Assembly (NCBI RefSeq): GCF_014898815.1
Contig: NW_026515541.1
Location: 1,612,001 to 1,676,000 of the forward strand
Direction of reading: 5' to 3'
Source: Panonychus citri
Lineage: Eukaryota; Arthropoda; Arachnida; Trombidiformes; Tetranychidae
Length of the DNA: 64,000 bases
Shown here: positions 51,956-64,000 of the stretch, one piece after another
Numbering within the stretch: the stretch's first letter is position 1
Layout of the letters: each line of letters opens with the position of its first letter
Made by a program: the position numbers and the translations under genes
The notes under the pieces: model-generated
Seen by the model: the letters and a program-made list of their open reading frames with translations, nothing else
What the model was told of the DNA's origin: nothing
Database searches by the model: none

Positions 51956-53529
51956 TTTAATCTAATTGCTTGTCGATCTCACAACCACCAAACAATTTTT
52001 TAACCATTTGTATAATTCAGTTTAATTTCCCAAAAACTTAATCATATTTATATTTGCTACAAAGCGATCAAAGCCCAAAGCTTAATGTATTTATATTGTT
52101 AATTGTTTTCTATTCTGATAACTTGCAAAAAAAATATACAAATTAATTGATGAAATTGAATACAATGATTGTAATGATTAAAGGAGAATTAGAAAGGAAA
52201 AGTTAATTATGTTAAAAGATGATGAGAGTAACCAATCAACTGATTGTAAGGTTTGATTGTTGAAAATACTTTTTTTCTTTCATCACTGATAATCAATCAG
52301 TTTATGATTACCATTAACAGGAATAACAAAATAATCAACTAATCACAATTCCAGGAATTAATGAAAAATCTTAAAAAGGAAACCATTGGAATGATTTTCT
52401 TTCTGTTTAAAAGGATCAAGGGTTAATTTTGTTTGTTGATTGTTGTTATTGATAATTAAAAGTAAAAGTGATTTGTTAAAATTGATCATCAGCCAAACCT
52501 TTAATCTATTGGCTAGTTATTACTAGTCAACATTGATTAACAACAATTAGCAAGTAGCTTACATAATTTCAATGTTCAACTTTTTCCCTTCATCTAATTA
52601 ATTGTTGTCAATTGTTAACAGTTGATTGTTGTGAGTTAATTGAGAGTAACAAGAGTAATAGGAGTATGTAAATAATATTCTTAATTGTTTGAAAGCAACT
52701 GATTAATGTTTGTTTCTTAATTGTTGACAATTGAAAGCCAACCGATTGGGATAATCGATTGGATCGATTTTTTTTCGAAAATTGAAACTTTCATCTGAAA
52801 GATAAAAATCTATGCCGATGATCAATTACATCGAAGATCATAATCAAAGTCGAAAAGTCACAATTACGATCAGTATCTAATTCGATCGCTGATAATGAAG
52901 ATACAAAATATAAGAGAGAAATCGATGGACAATGGAAAAGAAAGAGAATAAAGAAAGAGTTTAAAGAGAAGAATTTGTTTCTCTCTTCGACATTTGACCT
53001 TCGATTTCCTGTCAGCGAAATGAACACAACCCGCGTAAACGAACTCAAGCCAAGTGACATTATAGATTCTCTTTAATCTTTGAGCAAAATCGTTTGTAAA
53101 CTTTTACCGAGTTAAAAGCCTATACATTTTTCCTTTATATTCGCATCCTCATCATCCTCATCATCTTCTCTTTCTATTTTCTCTTTCTCTTCATTTTACT
53201 CACTCACATCATTTATCTCATTCACTTACTCTCTTCACTAATCGTCTTCATTTCCATAGTCTTTTAACAACTTCATCAACTTGTGTCATTCGCTTGCTCG
53301 ACAAAACAACTTTTATCCTTTAGAACTTTTTTTTTTCTCTTATTGTTCAAATATTATTATTCTATTATTATTGGTGTTCTTTTTGTTTGTTGGTGCTTTT
53401 AGAAAACTTTTATTATTCTTCTTAAAACTTCACTTACAATATTTAACACTCGCCTCGAGGTGAAGGAGGGGACGACCCCGACAGAGATAAACACTCAACA
53501 ACTATTTCGAAAAAGGTGCTGGACATTAG

Positions 53530-53569
<40 letters not shown>

Positions 53570-53698
53570 TCGTCTTCTCTTCTGGTGCCTAACGTTTATT
53601 TTTTGTTCTTTTTGTTTTGTATTCACGTTCGTGGACTTTTGTTTTCTGTGTGTGTCGTTTTCTCCCTTTCGTACCTTTATCGAAGTAAAATATTCCTC
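51956..53698. other. Intergenic region and 5' leader of the SIX gene
   Basis: AT-rich Gemin5 3' flank, then pyrimidine-rich leader sequence with a CT microsatellite at 53536-53567. No supported coding region; a minus-strand frame at 52791-53060 is unconvincing. Confidence 0.6.
53536..53567. repeat. (CT)n microsatellite in the SIX leader
   Basis: About 15 CT units, 130 bases upstream of the SIX start codon. Confidence 0.9.
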
Positions 53699-55728
53699 AT
53701 GAATACAAGAGGATTTTCGTATACACCTTTTGGTCCCGCTTTAGATGGACCGAGTATCCCGAGTTCGGACAGTGATTCCTCTTCGAGCTACAAGTTATCA
53801 ATATCTTCCTCTCCTCCACTCTCTTCCTCAACTTTACTTCCATTACTTTCATCCATCAAAATAACCCCACTTTCCACCTCGTCATGTATTAATGTCTCAC
53901 CCTGTAAACTTTCCTCACCCTTAACATCATCTTTAAATATTGGAACTTCCTCAATTACACCAACAATTAAAACCAAAATGGAAGATGATTGTTACAGCTC
54001 ATCAACAGAGACAACAATCTGCAATCTAAATAGTAGTCACACTTCACCACCATCAACACCACAACAGCAACAACAACAACAAGCAAATCTAAATCATCAC
54101 TCTAATCAGTTTAGATTTCAATCAGAAAACATTCAAAGTCATCACCATCTCAACCAACAACAACAACACCAACAGCACCAACAAAACCACCACCAACAAC
54201 AGCAACAACAACAACAACAATCTCGTAACAATCATCGGCAATTCACCGATGTACTTCACGATTCACTCCATCAAAACCACCAACAACCTCAACAACCACT
54301 ACAACAACAACAACACCTACAACACCACCAAACTCAATTATCTCACCACTCAAATTCAGTGAATATCAATAACATCCAACGGTCAAGCAGCTTCGCTAAA
54401 TCGACCCCATTGACGTGGACATCGTACACAAATGACCAGATAACTTGTGTCTGTGAAGCTTTACTTCACTCGAAAGAGTTCAAAAAGTTGGAAAATTTTC
54501 TCTGGACAATTCCAGAAACACCTCAGATCAGTCGCAATGAAACTGTCCTTCGAGCTCGAGCTCATGTCGCCTTTTACAGTGCTAATTACAAAGAACTTTT
54601 CCAAATAATCGAAAGTTACTCTTTCGATCCAAAATATCACGATGAACTTTCCAATCTATGGTAAGTTTTATTTTCCCAAATTCTACATGAAAATCCCAAT
54701 CAGTTGATCCTTTGACTACAATTTAAAATCAAATTAAATCTTCAACTAAATCAACAACAATCAAAAGAAAAAGTTATTAATCCCAATCAAGTTGCTTGTT
54801 GTAATCACAATTAAAAGGCCATTGTCATAAATTATCCTCATTACGTTTCATTATTTTCCTCGTGTTCAAATCGCCTCACTTTCCATGACAATTAGTTTAC
54901 CAATTAAATTATGTTTCCATTTATATTTTTGATGAGTATTAATACTTTTTGTTTAAACATAATTCATATTAATTATGTTACTTTCATTTGGTTGAATTAG
55001 TTAAATAGTAAATTAGGTTTTTACCTTTGAAAGTTAACACACTTTCAGATTAAATCATGATTAGGTTCAGATAAGTTGATCAGGTTCAATGAGTCTCACT
55101 ATCTAATTGTAAATGTAATTGTTAACTTTGTTTTTCTTTCTATTTTATTTTAACGGTTAATTAGTGAATCAAAGTTATTACAATATTATTTATACACTTT
55201 CATTTAAATTAGACATGAATACTGATTATCAAGCGATACCGTTAGTTTTGATTTCGCGATTTGGTTTGTGAAGTTTTGGTAATAATTCAGAAAGATTGAG
55301 GATAGAAAGAGATTAACAATTAACCCGATTAATCTGATTTTAATTGTATCTTGTTTGTTATTTTCCTCAGGTTTAAAGCTCATTACATGGAGACCGAGAA
55401 AACCAGGAAACGTCCGTTATGTCCAGTGGACAAATATCGAGCTCGAAAAAAACATCCACTTCCGTATACGATTTGGGATGGAGAGGAAAGGATTTACTGT
55501 TTTAAGGAGAAATCAAGGTGTATGCTGAAAGAGTGTTACAATAATGACCCTTACCCCAAGCCCGAGGATAAGAAAAACATCGCCGAGGCCACTGGACTTA
55601 CGATAGTTCAGGTCAGCAATTGGTTCAAAAATCGACGACAACGAGATCAGACAAAGAAAGAGGCGAAAATGATTGCCGCTCATTCAGCCTCGAAAACGAT
55701 TCATGATTATTCAGAGAGTTTCCTGTGA
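53699..55728 (+). CDS. SIX1/2-class (sine oculis) homeobox transcription factor
   Basis: Two exons, 53699-54660 and 55371-55728, 439 aa. SIX proteins regulate eye, muscle and sensory development with Eya cofactors. Residues 1-~237 are low complexity (Ser-rich, then long Gln/His runs). The SIX domain (~240-345) reads ITCVCEALLHS, NFLWTIPE, AHVAFYSANYKEL, then LWFKAHYMETEK across the intron. The homeodomain follows with PLPYTIWDGEE, YCFKEKSR and VSNWFKNRRQRD. KAHY, FKEKSR and AEATGL favour SIX1/2 over SIX3/6 or SIX4. The usual RTIWDGEE is YTIWDGEE and the domain is otherwise divergent. The protein ends only ~15 residues after the homeodomain. SIX1/2 normally begin with the SIX domain, so the N-terminal extension is unusual. 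First in-frame ATG is at 53699. Confidence 0.88.
54661..55370. other. Intron of the SIX gene
   Basis: 710-base AT-rich intron splitting the Trp codon of LWFKAHY. Nothing else recognised. Confidence 0.8.
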
Positions 55729-57543
55729 TTCTTGATTGATTGTTTCTTTTTCAATTTCTATTCAACAATCAAATTAATATCCTTTTCGATATCGACAATT
55801 AATTGTTGATTAAATGTTTCTTTTTGTGTATATATACAATTTTCCAGTCGATAGTTAATACCCAAACAATTAACCTACTGGTTGGTAAAACTTTTCATTC
55901 TCTAATTGTAGTTAATTACAAGTGACAATAGATTCAACTAATAATTAGCCTAAAAGTATTACGACAACAATTAAATATTGAAAATTTAACCAAAAATTAA
56001 TCAATCCAATGATTGGTAATCCTTATTCCAGTTTGTTTCCTCAATTTAATTGTTATGATGATCAAATTTGATTATTAACTTACTATATGTTAATTATACA
56101 TTTATATATCTCATTGATTAACCAATATTTTTAACAATCAATTAATTATCAACAATCCCATATTAACTTACATAATTAATTAATTTCTCATGAAAATGAA
56201 CAAAAAATAATGAACCAAAAATTTTCATAATCAAATGCTGATAACAATCAAAAAGTTAATCATTTGCCTCTAATCCTATTCAATTAACTAATCAATATCA
56301 ATATTTATGTAATAATAACAATTAAAAACCTCTAAATGATTACGAAACAATCAAGAACAATTTAATTCATGTGATGATCAACAATTAAACCAATTTCCCA
56401 ATGAAGACAAGTTGAAATTTAAGTAAATCCAAACAATTAAGTTATCTGATCTTAAATGATTAAATTATGTTTTATTAGATAATCATAATTAGCTATCAAA
56501 TTAAAAGATGAGGATTCAAATGATTTAATTGTTAATAATCAAATTACAGTAGCAAAAATTGACAATACAATTAAAAAGTTGATTTAGTTTTGATTAATTT
56601 CCAGTTTGAAAGTTTTCCAATGATGATTAATATTATAATTATCTTAAATATATCGATTATATTTAGTTAATAAATATTGAACAATTAGTAAATCATAATT
56701 ACTCACCCACCATTTATAATCAGATGATTAAATTGTGATGATGAAAAATATCAACAACAATCATCAGCAAACAATTTAATCAAGGTTAATCAAAAAAGAT
56801 TCAACTTACAATTGAAAAATATGATAATCAACTTGATTGTACAACAATTAGTGATTTTCATCAAGCAATTAGTTGAGAAAAGTAAATAGTTAATTACTAT
56901 AATGATTGCGATGGTTAATCAATGTACTTTTTTCATTCCCCATCAAAGTCAATGACATTTAAATTGTTTACAATTAAATCAATTGTTTGACAATAAAACT
57001 AAGTTTTTTTTTTCGTGAGAAACTTTTTTTTGTCTTAACAATCATTTGGAATTGACAATTTTTGTTTTCAGTTAAAACCATTTCCATATTCATCATCATC
57101 ATTGTTAAACATTGTCGAGATGAATGATTAAGATGATGACCGGAAATGGTTTCATCCTTTATCCGTATTCACATGTTTATCCTCATCTTTATCTAGAAGA
57201 TTATAATTATCTTAATTATCTTAATCTTTGTACTGAAATTTGATCTACAAGTTCAATACAAAAACAGTGATCAATGGGCTGATGGATTAACTCAAAGGGG
57301 TTTTTTTGGTGTAACAGTTACAATTCAATTGATGCTGAAATTATCATCTTATAATCAACATCAACATCACTTTGATGAGATGATTACAATTAAGATTATC
57401 AAATGATGATTATAGAGAGAGAGAGAGAGTGTGTGTGACAATAATGATTGTCATAATTATGTGTTAATGTTTAGCATTATCCAGATTAAATGCTTAATAC
57501 TATTCAATATTTTGAATAATCAATAATGTAAACTGCAACCACC

Positions 57544-57605
57544 ATCCTCATCCTCATCCTCATCCTCATCCTCATCCTCATCCCCATCATCCTCATCTTC
57601 ATCTT
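57544..57605. repeat. TCCTCA-type hexamer repeat
   Basis: About seven perfect CATCCT units followed by degenerate ATC/CTC units. Confidence 0.9.
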
Positions 57606-59620
57606 CATCCTCATCATCCAACCTATAGACGCAAGGTTTTTTTTCCTTTGACAAACAATCAGTTATCAAATTACAATTACAGACAAGTTAGTTGTTTGTT
57701 ATTTGAGATGATCATCTTCATCGTCTTCATCATCTCCATCATCATCTTTATCTTTATCTTCATCTCCATCTTATAGGTTCAGATAAGGTAACTGTAACTT
57801 TTTGGGTCAATTTTAAAATGATTAAGATAATGATAGTTAATCATAATTGTTTGGTTTGTGTTGATTTAATTCATTATCATGATAATATCATTGTAAATCA
57901 CTTGAGATGATGATGATGATGATAAGAGTTGGGAGCGTAAGAAATAATCAGTTAGAACAGTTAGAAATCAAAATGAAACTCTCCAAACGCAACCCAATTA
58001 AATATAATTGATCCCGTTGGGATTTATCAATCTAACTGTTTTCAAAATTAGTAATATATTATCATCATTATTATCAATATGTTTATCATTATGATTATTG
58101 AAAATAATGATGTTGATAATCAATTACTTTAAATACGTTGCCTGGTGATGATCAATGGATTGAGTAAAATGGTGGTTTCATTTTTTACCATTCAAGTTAA
58201 TTGTTGAAATCTTTTACTTCTTGTGCTGTTAGTTTGTTAATCAACGACTCGAACTTGAAATAAAATTATTATTACATCTTAATCGACCCACTCCAAATGT
58301 CCTACTCTTCATGCCGATCTCTCTCTCTCTCTCTCTCCATCATCTCCTGGGCGGGATGGAGTGAGTTTGCTCTGCCATTTAATGATGGAAATAGGTCTAA
58401 CCTATGGTAGAATGGTGAATAAGATAAAAGGCAGAAAAAAAGAGATGAAAGATGAGAAGATGAGAGAAGATGAGAGAAGATGAGAAGGCGTGAATTGAGA
58501 TGATGATGTTGATGAAGAGGAAAAAGAGAAGAAAAGAAGAAAAATATAAACGTCGAATATTTTTTCTTTTCTACGAGCAGCCATTTTTGTCTTTTTTCCT
58601 TTTCATCTTTCGCTTCTTTACTCGATCCTTCATCACCATCTCTCTCTCTCACTCTCTCACTCTCTCGCTCTCTGATTCCATTTTCATCATTATCTTCCAG
58701 TTCTCTTTCATTATTATCCGTTTTTCGAACTGCAACTTTGTCCATTACCGAAGTCACTTCTTTCTTCTCGATTATTTTCCCACTGACCTGGAAAAAAAAG
58801 TCTTCCATTGGTACGAGATTGATCCACTTCGACTGAATCTTACATGGCAACAATCAATTAATTGTTGATTAACTTTGAGAAGATACAAAAGTTTATCTTT
58901 TAAATATATTTATTACTCAAGGAACAATTATCAGTGATTGGAAAACAAATGATTACTTTTGTACTTGTAAAAATAATTTAGTAATTATAGTAATTTGATA
59001 TTTACCTTAATCATCATTACAATTAAGATGTAATCATAATCAACAGATGAGAAATTGAGAGAAGATGATAAAGGGAAGATGGGAAAGAAGAAATTACAAT
59101 TCGATTATACAAGAAAGAAGAAAAGTTCTAAGTCGCATTTCGAAGCCTTTTTGATTCTTCGATAATTCCAATGGATTCGATTTTTATTCATGTTCATAGT
59201 TACCATGTAATCTGATCTCTTCATTTGAACTGTTCAGATTAACTTCAACATCCAAAGACCAAGTTCATCATCAAATCGATATCAATAATTAGCTAATGTA
59301 CTCAAAAGGTTCATCTTTTAATGGAGCTTTTTTATCCTCATCATATGATAATAACTTCAAAGCAAAATTTAATTAAACTAAATGAGAAAAAAAAGTTGGA
59401 AACAAACTTTTTTCGTACTTGCCGATTCTCATCGAGAAAAAGTCGAACTCTCATCGAAAGTGACCTAGACTAACAATTCTACTTTAAACACCGAAAATTT
59501 GATTATTAATTTCTTTTCTTAATTTCTAATACTATTCCATTACAATTAGCTAATCACTTGATTACTTTTCTGCAATTTATTAATAATTGTTGATTTAATT
59601 GAGTTTTGTTCTCGACTAGT

Positions 59621-59635
59621 AGTGACATCTATTGG
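59621..59635 (-). promoter_or_regulatory. CTCF-like motif
   Basis: AGTGACATCTATTGG, identical to the 15-mer at 12113-12127. It lies downstream of the Lys/Ser-rich secreted gene. Function inferred only. Confidence 0.35.
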
Positions 59636-59905
59636 TTAAGATTGAAACCAAAGCGAAAACTTTTTCATCTATTGATTGACTTTGGATTAATTTTAATTAA
59701 CTAATTTCTGGTTATGATCAATTGTACTCGTCGATTGATTAGCATTTTGATTGGAGTTGATTGTTTCGTTTGAACTGTTCCAGTAAATGGAAACTCTTTA
59801 AATTGTTGGTACAACTTTTGTTCTCAGTTGATTAGAACTTTTTTGACACGAAAATAAATTGAACATTTGGACATTCGAGAGGTAAACATTTAATTGATTA
59901 CGATT

Positions 59906-60672
59906 TTAACAACAGCAACAACATGATTTCTTCTTCTTCTTGGACTTTTTCTTCTTCTTCGATTTTTTCGATTTCTTTGATTTCTTTGACTTCTTTGATT
60001 TTTTCGAAGATTTTTTCGACTTTTTACTTGACTTTTTGGATTTTTTCTTGGTCGAAGACTATCAAAGAGAAAAAGTATTAATAAAATTCAATTAAGATAA
60101 TCATACGAAAATCTAATTATGTTAGTATCTTACCTTTGGACATGTACCGGTTTTTGTCCTTGTTTTGATCAAAAAGTTACCAGGGTCACTCGAAGGGATA
60201 ACATCGAGTCGGGTAAGTCCGGCCAGTTCAAGAACTTCATCTAAACTTTTCAATTGAAATTCAGATGCACTTGAATTTGATGTTATATTGAAAGTCGCAT
60301 TGAAAGTAGCCATGGAAAAGTCAAGTTCAGGGATCGGTGTTGTTGTCGTTAGGGTCGATTGGCCATCGATTTCCTCTGTTACATTAACATCTTTCAAAAT
60401 ATTCATTCGGTTCCTCTGGAAATTGGGAAAAAAACACCACAGTCAATCAGAACAATTAACTCAAATTGACCTCAAACTTACCTGAACATAATCGGTAATT
60501 TTAAGACCAGATTTAGTTGGACTTTTATTTTCCCATCGATTAGTTGAACCGGATGAAGATGAAGGGATGAAGATGAGATTGAATCTTCATTTCTAGTTGA
60601 TTCAATTAATTGCCCACAAATTGAATCAAATGAAATGGTAACAATTAACAATAGTAGCCCGAGTTTCATCAT
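59906..60672 (-). CDS. Secreted protein with glycosylated middle and Lys/Ser tail ending in five Cys
   Basis: Three exons: 60482-60672, 60134-60413, 59906-60058; phases fit, 207 aa. I do not recognise the family. Residues 1-~21 are a signal peptide (LGLLLLIVTISFDSICG). The middle has several N-glycosylation sequons (NVT, NAT, NIT, NSS) and a conserved-looking block LDEVLELAGLTRLDVIP. The last exon encodes about 45 residues composed almost only of Lys and Ser in KKS steps, then a terminal CCCCC and stop. The polycation tail could bind nucleic acid, polysaccharide or acidic protein. The Cys run could cross-link or be lipid-modified; this is speculation. The acceptor for exon 2 is CCAGAG, since the preceding AG would create an early stop. 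Confidence 0.65.
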
Positions 60673-61676
60673 ATCTGATGAAGGCCACTTTGTTTATCGC
60701 TCTGGTCAAACAAACGGAGTAACAAAAAGTTGGTAAAACTTTTAACCAAACAAATAAACTAACCAAATTGGTTAAACAATCAAGTTAACTAGATAAGTGA
60801 AAGATGTGAATTGATTAAATCTAATCAAACCAAATTAATTGTAACCCAATTATCAGGCCATCGGTAATTGTGATAAATGGTTAATTGTTTGTCTAATCAT
60901 CTTTGTTTTTCTGCCTTCAATTAACAACAACAACCAATACGACATTTTTTCAATCAAGTAAATATTGTTTCAAAGGCGATTGATTAATTGGTCTAATTAA
61001 TCACAATTTAATTTCACCTCCAAAGGTACGGTTAACCTTTTATTATTTACGTCAATTTGATATCATTGATTGTTGTTAATTGTGAGAGAAATCAAAATTT
61101 AGATTAATCGAAATGGTTGATTAAAGTCTATTGTGTAGGGAACAATTTAGAAATTAAATTATCACAGTTGATTACAATTAACTCTCTCATTATGACAACT
61201 TGATAAATAACAATTAGTCAAATAAATCATACGATTAACAATTGACACAATCAACCAGAAGAAAATTAATAAAAATGATTTGTATTTACATTTAGATTGT
61301 GTTCAATTAGGAAATTTCAATGAACACAATTAAATCTCTAGTAATTGATTTGTCCATCTCAAAGGTAAGAGAGTTTCAGTTTTAATTGTTGATTTAAGTG
61401 ATCATTTTTTTCTTGGATTAATCAACCTTGAGGATAATTGATTGTTAATTGAGACAATTAACTACACCTGAAATGTACATAAACCTAATCGATAGGATCA
61501 TGAGTATCAACAAATTCAATTATTATAAACAATCATCAATATAATAGTAATAATAATAATAATATATAATGTATTTATCATGATTCCAGAATAAGAATCA
61601 GTTTGACTAGATTAATGAATTAAATTAATGGCAAAAAAAGAGATGATTTAATGATGAAATTTGGACTTTTCGTCGA
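60673..61676. other. Intergenic region
   Basis: AT-rich. Contains the promoter of the secreted Lys/Ser gene and the 3' end of the J-protein gene. No coding sequence seen. Confidence 0.6.
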
Positions 61677-63766
61677 TCAAGTGGAATCTTGGATCCGTTC
61701 CTGGAGCTCTTGATACTCTGTACATGAAGGGGTTTTCATTTTACGAACTTGCTCCTCGAAGGCGATGTCACCAATATTTTTCGCTTTCCAGATCAAATTT
61801 TCCTCTGGAAAAAGATTATAAAACAAATAGAGAAAAAGAAATCAATAGAGATTCTCAGATTAATATTATATTGTTCAATTCTCACTATGATTTCGCTCCT
61901 TGAAACAACGAGTCTTCAAATTCTGAGTGAAATCTTGATTAACCTCTTCCTCGATTGCGATCAGTAGATCTTTATAATCTCGTTCGAAAGTTTCCTTCAC
62001 GTAATAGGGAATCTTAAGGTCCAAAGTTTTTCGAAGAAGTGGATATTTGCTGGGAAAAAGAACGAAAGAAGAACCAAAAAGTTAAAAGAAAAAATCGCCG
62101 ATTTGATGAGAAAAAAAGTTCCATTAGTACTTTTTTTGTTAGAACTTACTTGCTACGAGATAAACTGAAAACTGGATCACGAATAAGAAAGGAACTCATG
62201 ATAGACATGATGATAAATACGATCACAGGTAATAGTTGAAGGAAAACGCTGATTCCACTGGTTGATTGGGAGGCTCGACGATTCGTCCATTCGTGGTGAG
62301 CCCGTACGGATGAGAGTTACCAAAGAATACGTTAAACAAATCTTCTGGACCCATTTGTTGACCAGTACCAAATCGAGCGTTATTATTATTATTATATCTA
62401 CCATAAGGCTCATATGGATTAACATTGGGCTTGGTTAATCTTTGAAATTCTGTCATATCATAGATGCGTCTTTTTTCAGGGTCGCCGAGCACCTCGAAAG
62501 CTGAACTGATCGCTTTGAAAGCATCCGAAGCTCCTGGAGTTTGATTTTTATCCGGATGAAATTGTAATGCTAATCGACGATACGATTTCTTTAATTCTTG
62601 ATCATTTGTTTCACGATTAATTCCCAACAATTGATAATAATCTTTACACTTGGTTATCTTTTCAATGGCTTCAAGTTGATCTCTATTACCTTTACAGTTA
62701 TCATCACCATCTCCATCATCATCCTCGTTAATACCACCATCTCCATCATCGTTGTTATTATCTCCACAATTATCAGAACAATAATTACTTTTAACATCAC
62801 AATTAAATTGATTACTTTCTCTTGAGTAATTACTCTGTCTTCTTGGCTGTTGATTGTAATGGTCACTGTAATCCTTTTCCTGAGATCGCCATGTTTGCCT
62901 TTGGTTTCGTTTAGATTCAAATCGACCATTTTCCTCTGATACCGAGATTAATTGTTCCACTTTATCAATCATTCCTGTTAATTAAAATCAAAGATCAAAA
63001 CATAACAATTAGAAAAGTAAACAATACAAAATCACTGATCAATACATTGGTCTACATTTGGGTTTGGGATATGGAACCGGCTTACAATTGGGTATCAACC
63101 GATCAAACCAGTTGATTATTAATTGTCACAATAGCTACAATTAAGAAGATAAACCTCAACAATTAAGAGTAATTAACCATTTACATTTCAAACAGCAAAG
63201 ACTAAGATTGTCACCATTGTATTAATAACATGTGAAGGTCTCAATAGATGACAAAACAATAACAAATGGATTCTCAGGTAAATCACAAAGCTATTAATCA
63301 ATCAATCGTAATTAAATCAACATTTTAATCATCTCACAAGGTTCACAGTATGTTAATTTAATTGTTGGAATAACATTTAACAAGATTTAAACAATTAAAT
63401 GACCAAATAATCAGGAAGAAAACAAATAAAAAGGGAAACCCAAAAATGTAAACAAAACCAGAAAAGGAAATTGAAAGTAAATCATAACAAGATTAATAAA
63501 AGGTAAAGGATTAAGATAATCCAGTAGATTACAGGTAACATCTTAGACAATTGAATTAGTTGATTGTAACAATTAAAAGGGGGGAAAGAAAGGTAAGACA
63601 ATTTAGAAAAGAAATTGGAAAAACATTACTAACCTTTAACATAAGAAGATGGGAAAGATTGTTGAGATTTGTAGAGATACTTGAGAGCGTTTCGTTGATC
63701 GTCATTAAGAAGATATTTTTGAGCGATTTTAAGATATTTTTCACTTTCTTCTTGATCACGAATCAT
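61677..63766 (-). CDS. DNAJB12/DNAJB14-like ER membrane J-protein, with an apparent frameshift
   Basis: Four exons: 63634-63766, 62150-62974, 61886-62049, 61677-61804; ~416 aa. DNAJB12/14 are ER-anchored Hsp40 co-chaperones that help Hsp70 in membrane protein quality control. The N-terminus (EESEKYLKIAQKYL) matches the family's helical region. The J domain (~140-205) has DYYQLLGI and the essential HPD in LQFHPDKNQ. PEDLFNVFFG and TTNGR precede one membrane segment (VFLQLLPVIVFIIMSIMSSF), and the luminal end has LKTRCFKERN and KMKTPSC. A charged Asn/Asp-rich linker precedes the J domain. Exon 2 is 825 bases, but the frames before and after the NQP/TSG junction (~62262) differ by one base, so translation stops at 62223 as written. 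Conservation on both sides suggests an assembly error or a recent mutation. Confidence 0.85.
62975..63633. other. First intron of the J-protein gene
   Basis: AT-rich 659-base intron joining VKG to MIDKVEQ; nothing else recognised. Confidence 0.8.
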
Positions 63767-64000
63767 AATTGAACCATTAGATTAATTACTAATTGAGAAA
63801 CAATTGAAACAATTAAGGTAAACCCAAGGAAATTCAGTATTAGAAAAATACTATTGTTGTTGTTGTTGTTGCTTCTTATGTTTGGTTATTATGAACATAC
63901 AAGAATCGAGACAAAAAATGAAGAGAGAAAAAAATTAAACCAGAAAATTTTGATTCCAAGCCAATTGTTGACAATCAACATTGAAAAGTTTCCAGGTTAA

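Larger units (their letters stand above)
55729..59905. other. Intergenic region
   Basis: 4.2 kb of AT-rich DNA without a convincing gene. It includes a TCCTCA-type repeat at 57544-57605, GA/CT tracts near 57415 and 58318-58338, and a low-complexity minus-strand frame around 58302-58853 that I do not accept. Confidence 0.55.

Noticed and set aside
52791..53060. 89-codon minus-strand frame upstream of the SIX gene
   Set aside because: No recognisable motif, low-complexity hydrophobic ends, and it overlaps the probable SIX promoter.
53516..53698. Upstream extension of the SIX protein
   Set aside because: It begins at GTG and runs through a CT microsatellite; the first in-frame ATG is at 53699.
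58302..58853. 183-codon minus-strand frame
   Set aside because: It opens at TTG, and its charged and Ser/Phe-rich content comes from GA/CT and poly-T tracts. No domain and no consistent exon structure.

Overview
The window is nuclear DNA from an arthropod, most likely a compact-genome arachnid such as an acariform (spider-mite-like) mite. The sequence is strongly AT-rich. Most introns are about 60-300 nt with clean GT-AG ends, unlike the multi-kilobase introns usual in spiders. Even so, the left end carries a gene with a spidroin-type N-terminal domain, and the middle carries a cluster of ion-transport-peptide (ITP/CHH) genes. I could not run any search, so the taxon is an inference. Some automated ORFs begin at TTG, CTG or GTG; I used the first supported ATG.

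Layout, left to right. 1-3.3 kb: a duplicated neighbourhood with a short silk-like gene (spidroin-type N domain plus poly-Ala and Gly-rich repeats), an RNF180-like zinc-motif protein and a truncated copy of it, and tandem copies of the 3' flank. 4.7-12.0 kb, minus: a complete 14-exon myosin V of 1708 aa. 12.5-31.5 kb, minus: a 7-exon C1-RhoGAP gene of 428 aa with a 13-kb intron full of ATC/GAT microsatellites. 33.4-39.1 kb: an ITP/CHH cluster with two intact minus-strand genes, one frameshifted minus-strand copy and one decayed plus-strand copy. The outermost two copies carry the same promoter in inverted orientation. A decayed MATH/BTB-like stretch lies inside the cluster.

39.8-47.2 kb, minus: a large Gln/Ser/Asn-rich nuclear protein ending in a DUF4211-like domain (QSER1/PRR12 class), whose 5' exons have been tandemly duplicated inside the gene. 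It is head-to-head with Gemin5 (48.1-52.0 kb, plus, 1234 aa). 53.7-55.7 kb, plus: a SIX1/2-class homeobox gene with a long poly-Gln/His N-terminal extension. 59.9-60.7 kb, minus: an orphan secreted protein with a Lys/Ser tail ending in five cysteines. 61.7-63.8 kb, minus: a DNAJB12/14-like membrane J-protein.

The genes are mostly unrelated housekeeping and developmental loci (vesicle transport, Rho signalling, snRNP assembly, transcription, ER chaperone) interspersed with lineage-specific secreted families (silk-like, ITP-like, Lys/Ser-rich). Three otherwise conserved coding sequences (DUF4211 gene, ITP copy C, J-protein) each show what looks like a one-base deletion next to a CC/GG dinucleotide. 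This raises the possibility of consensus errors in the assembly. No virus, CRISPR array, insertion sequence, rRNA or tRNA was recognised.
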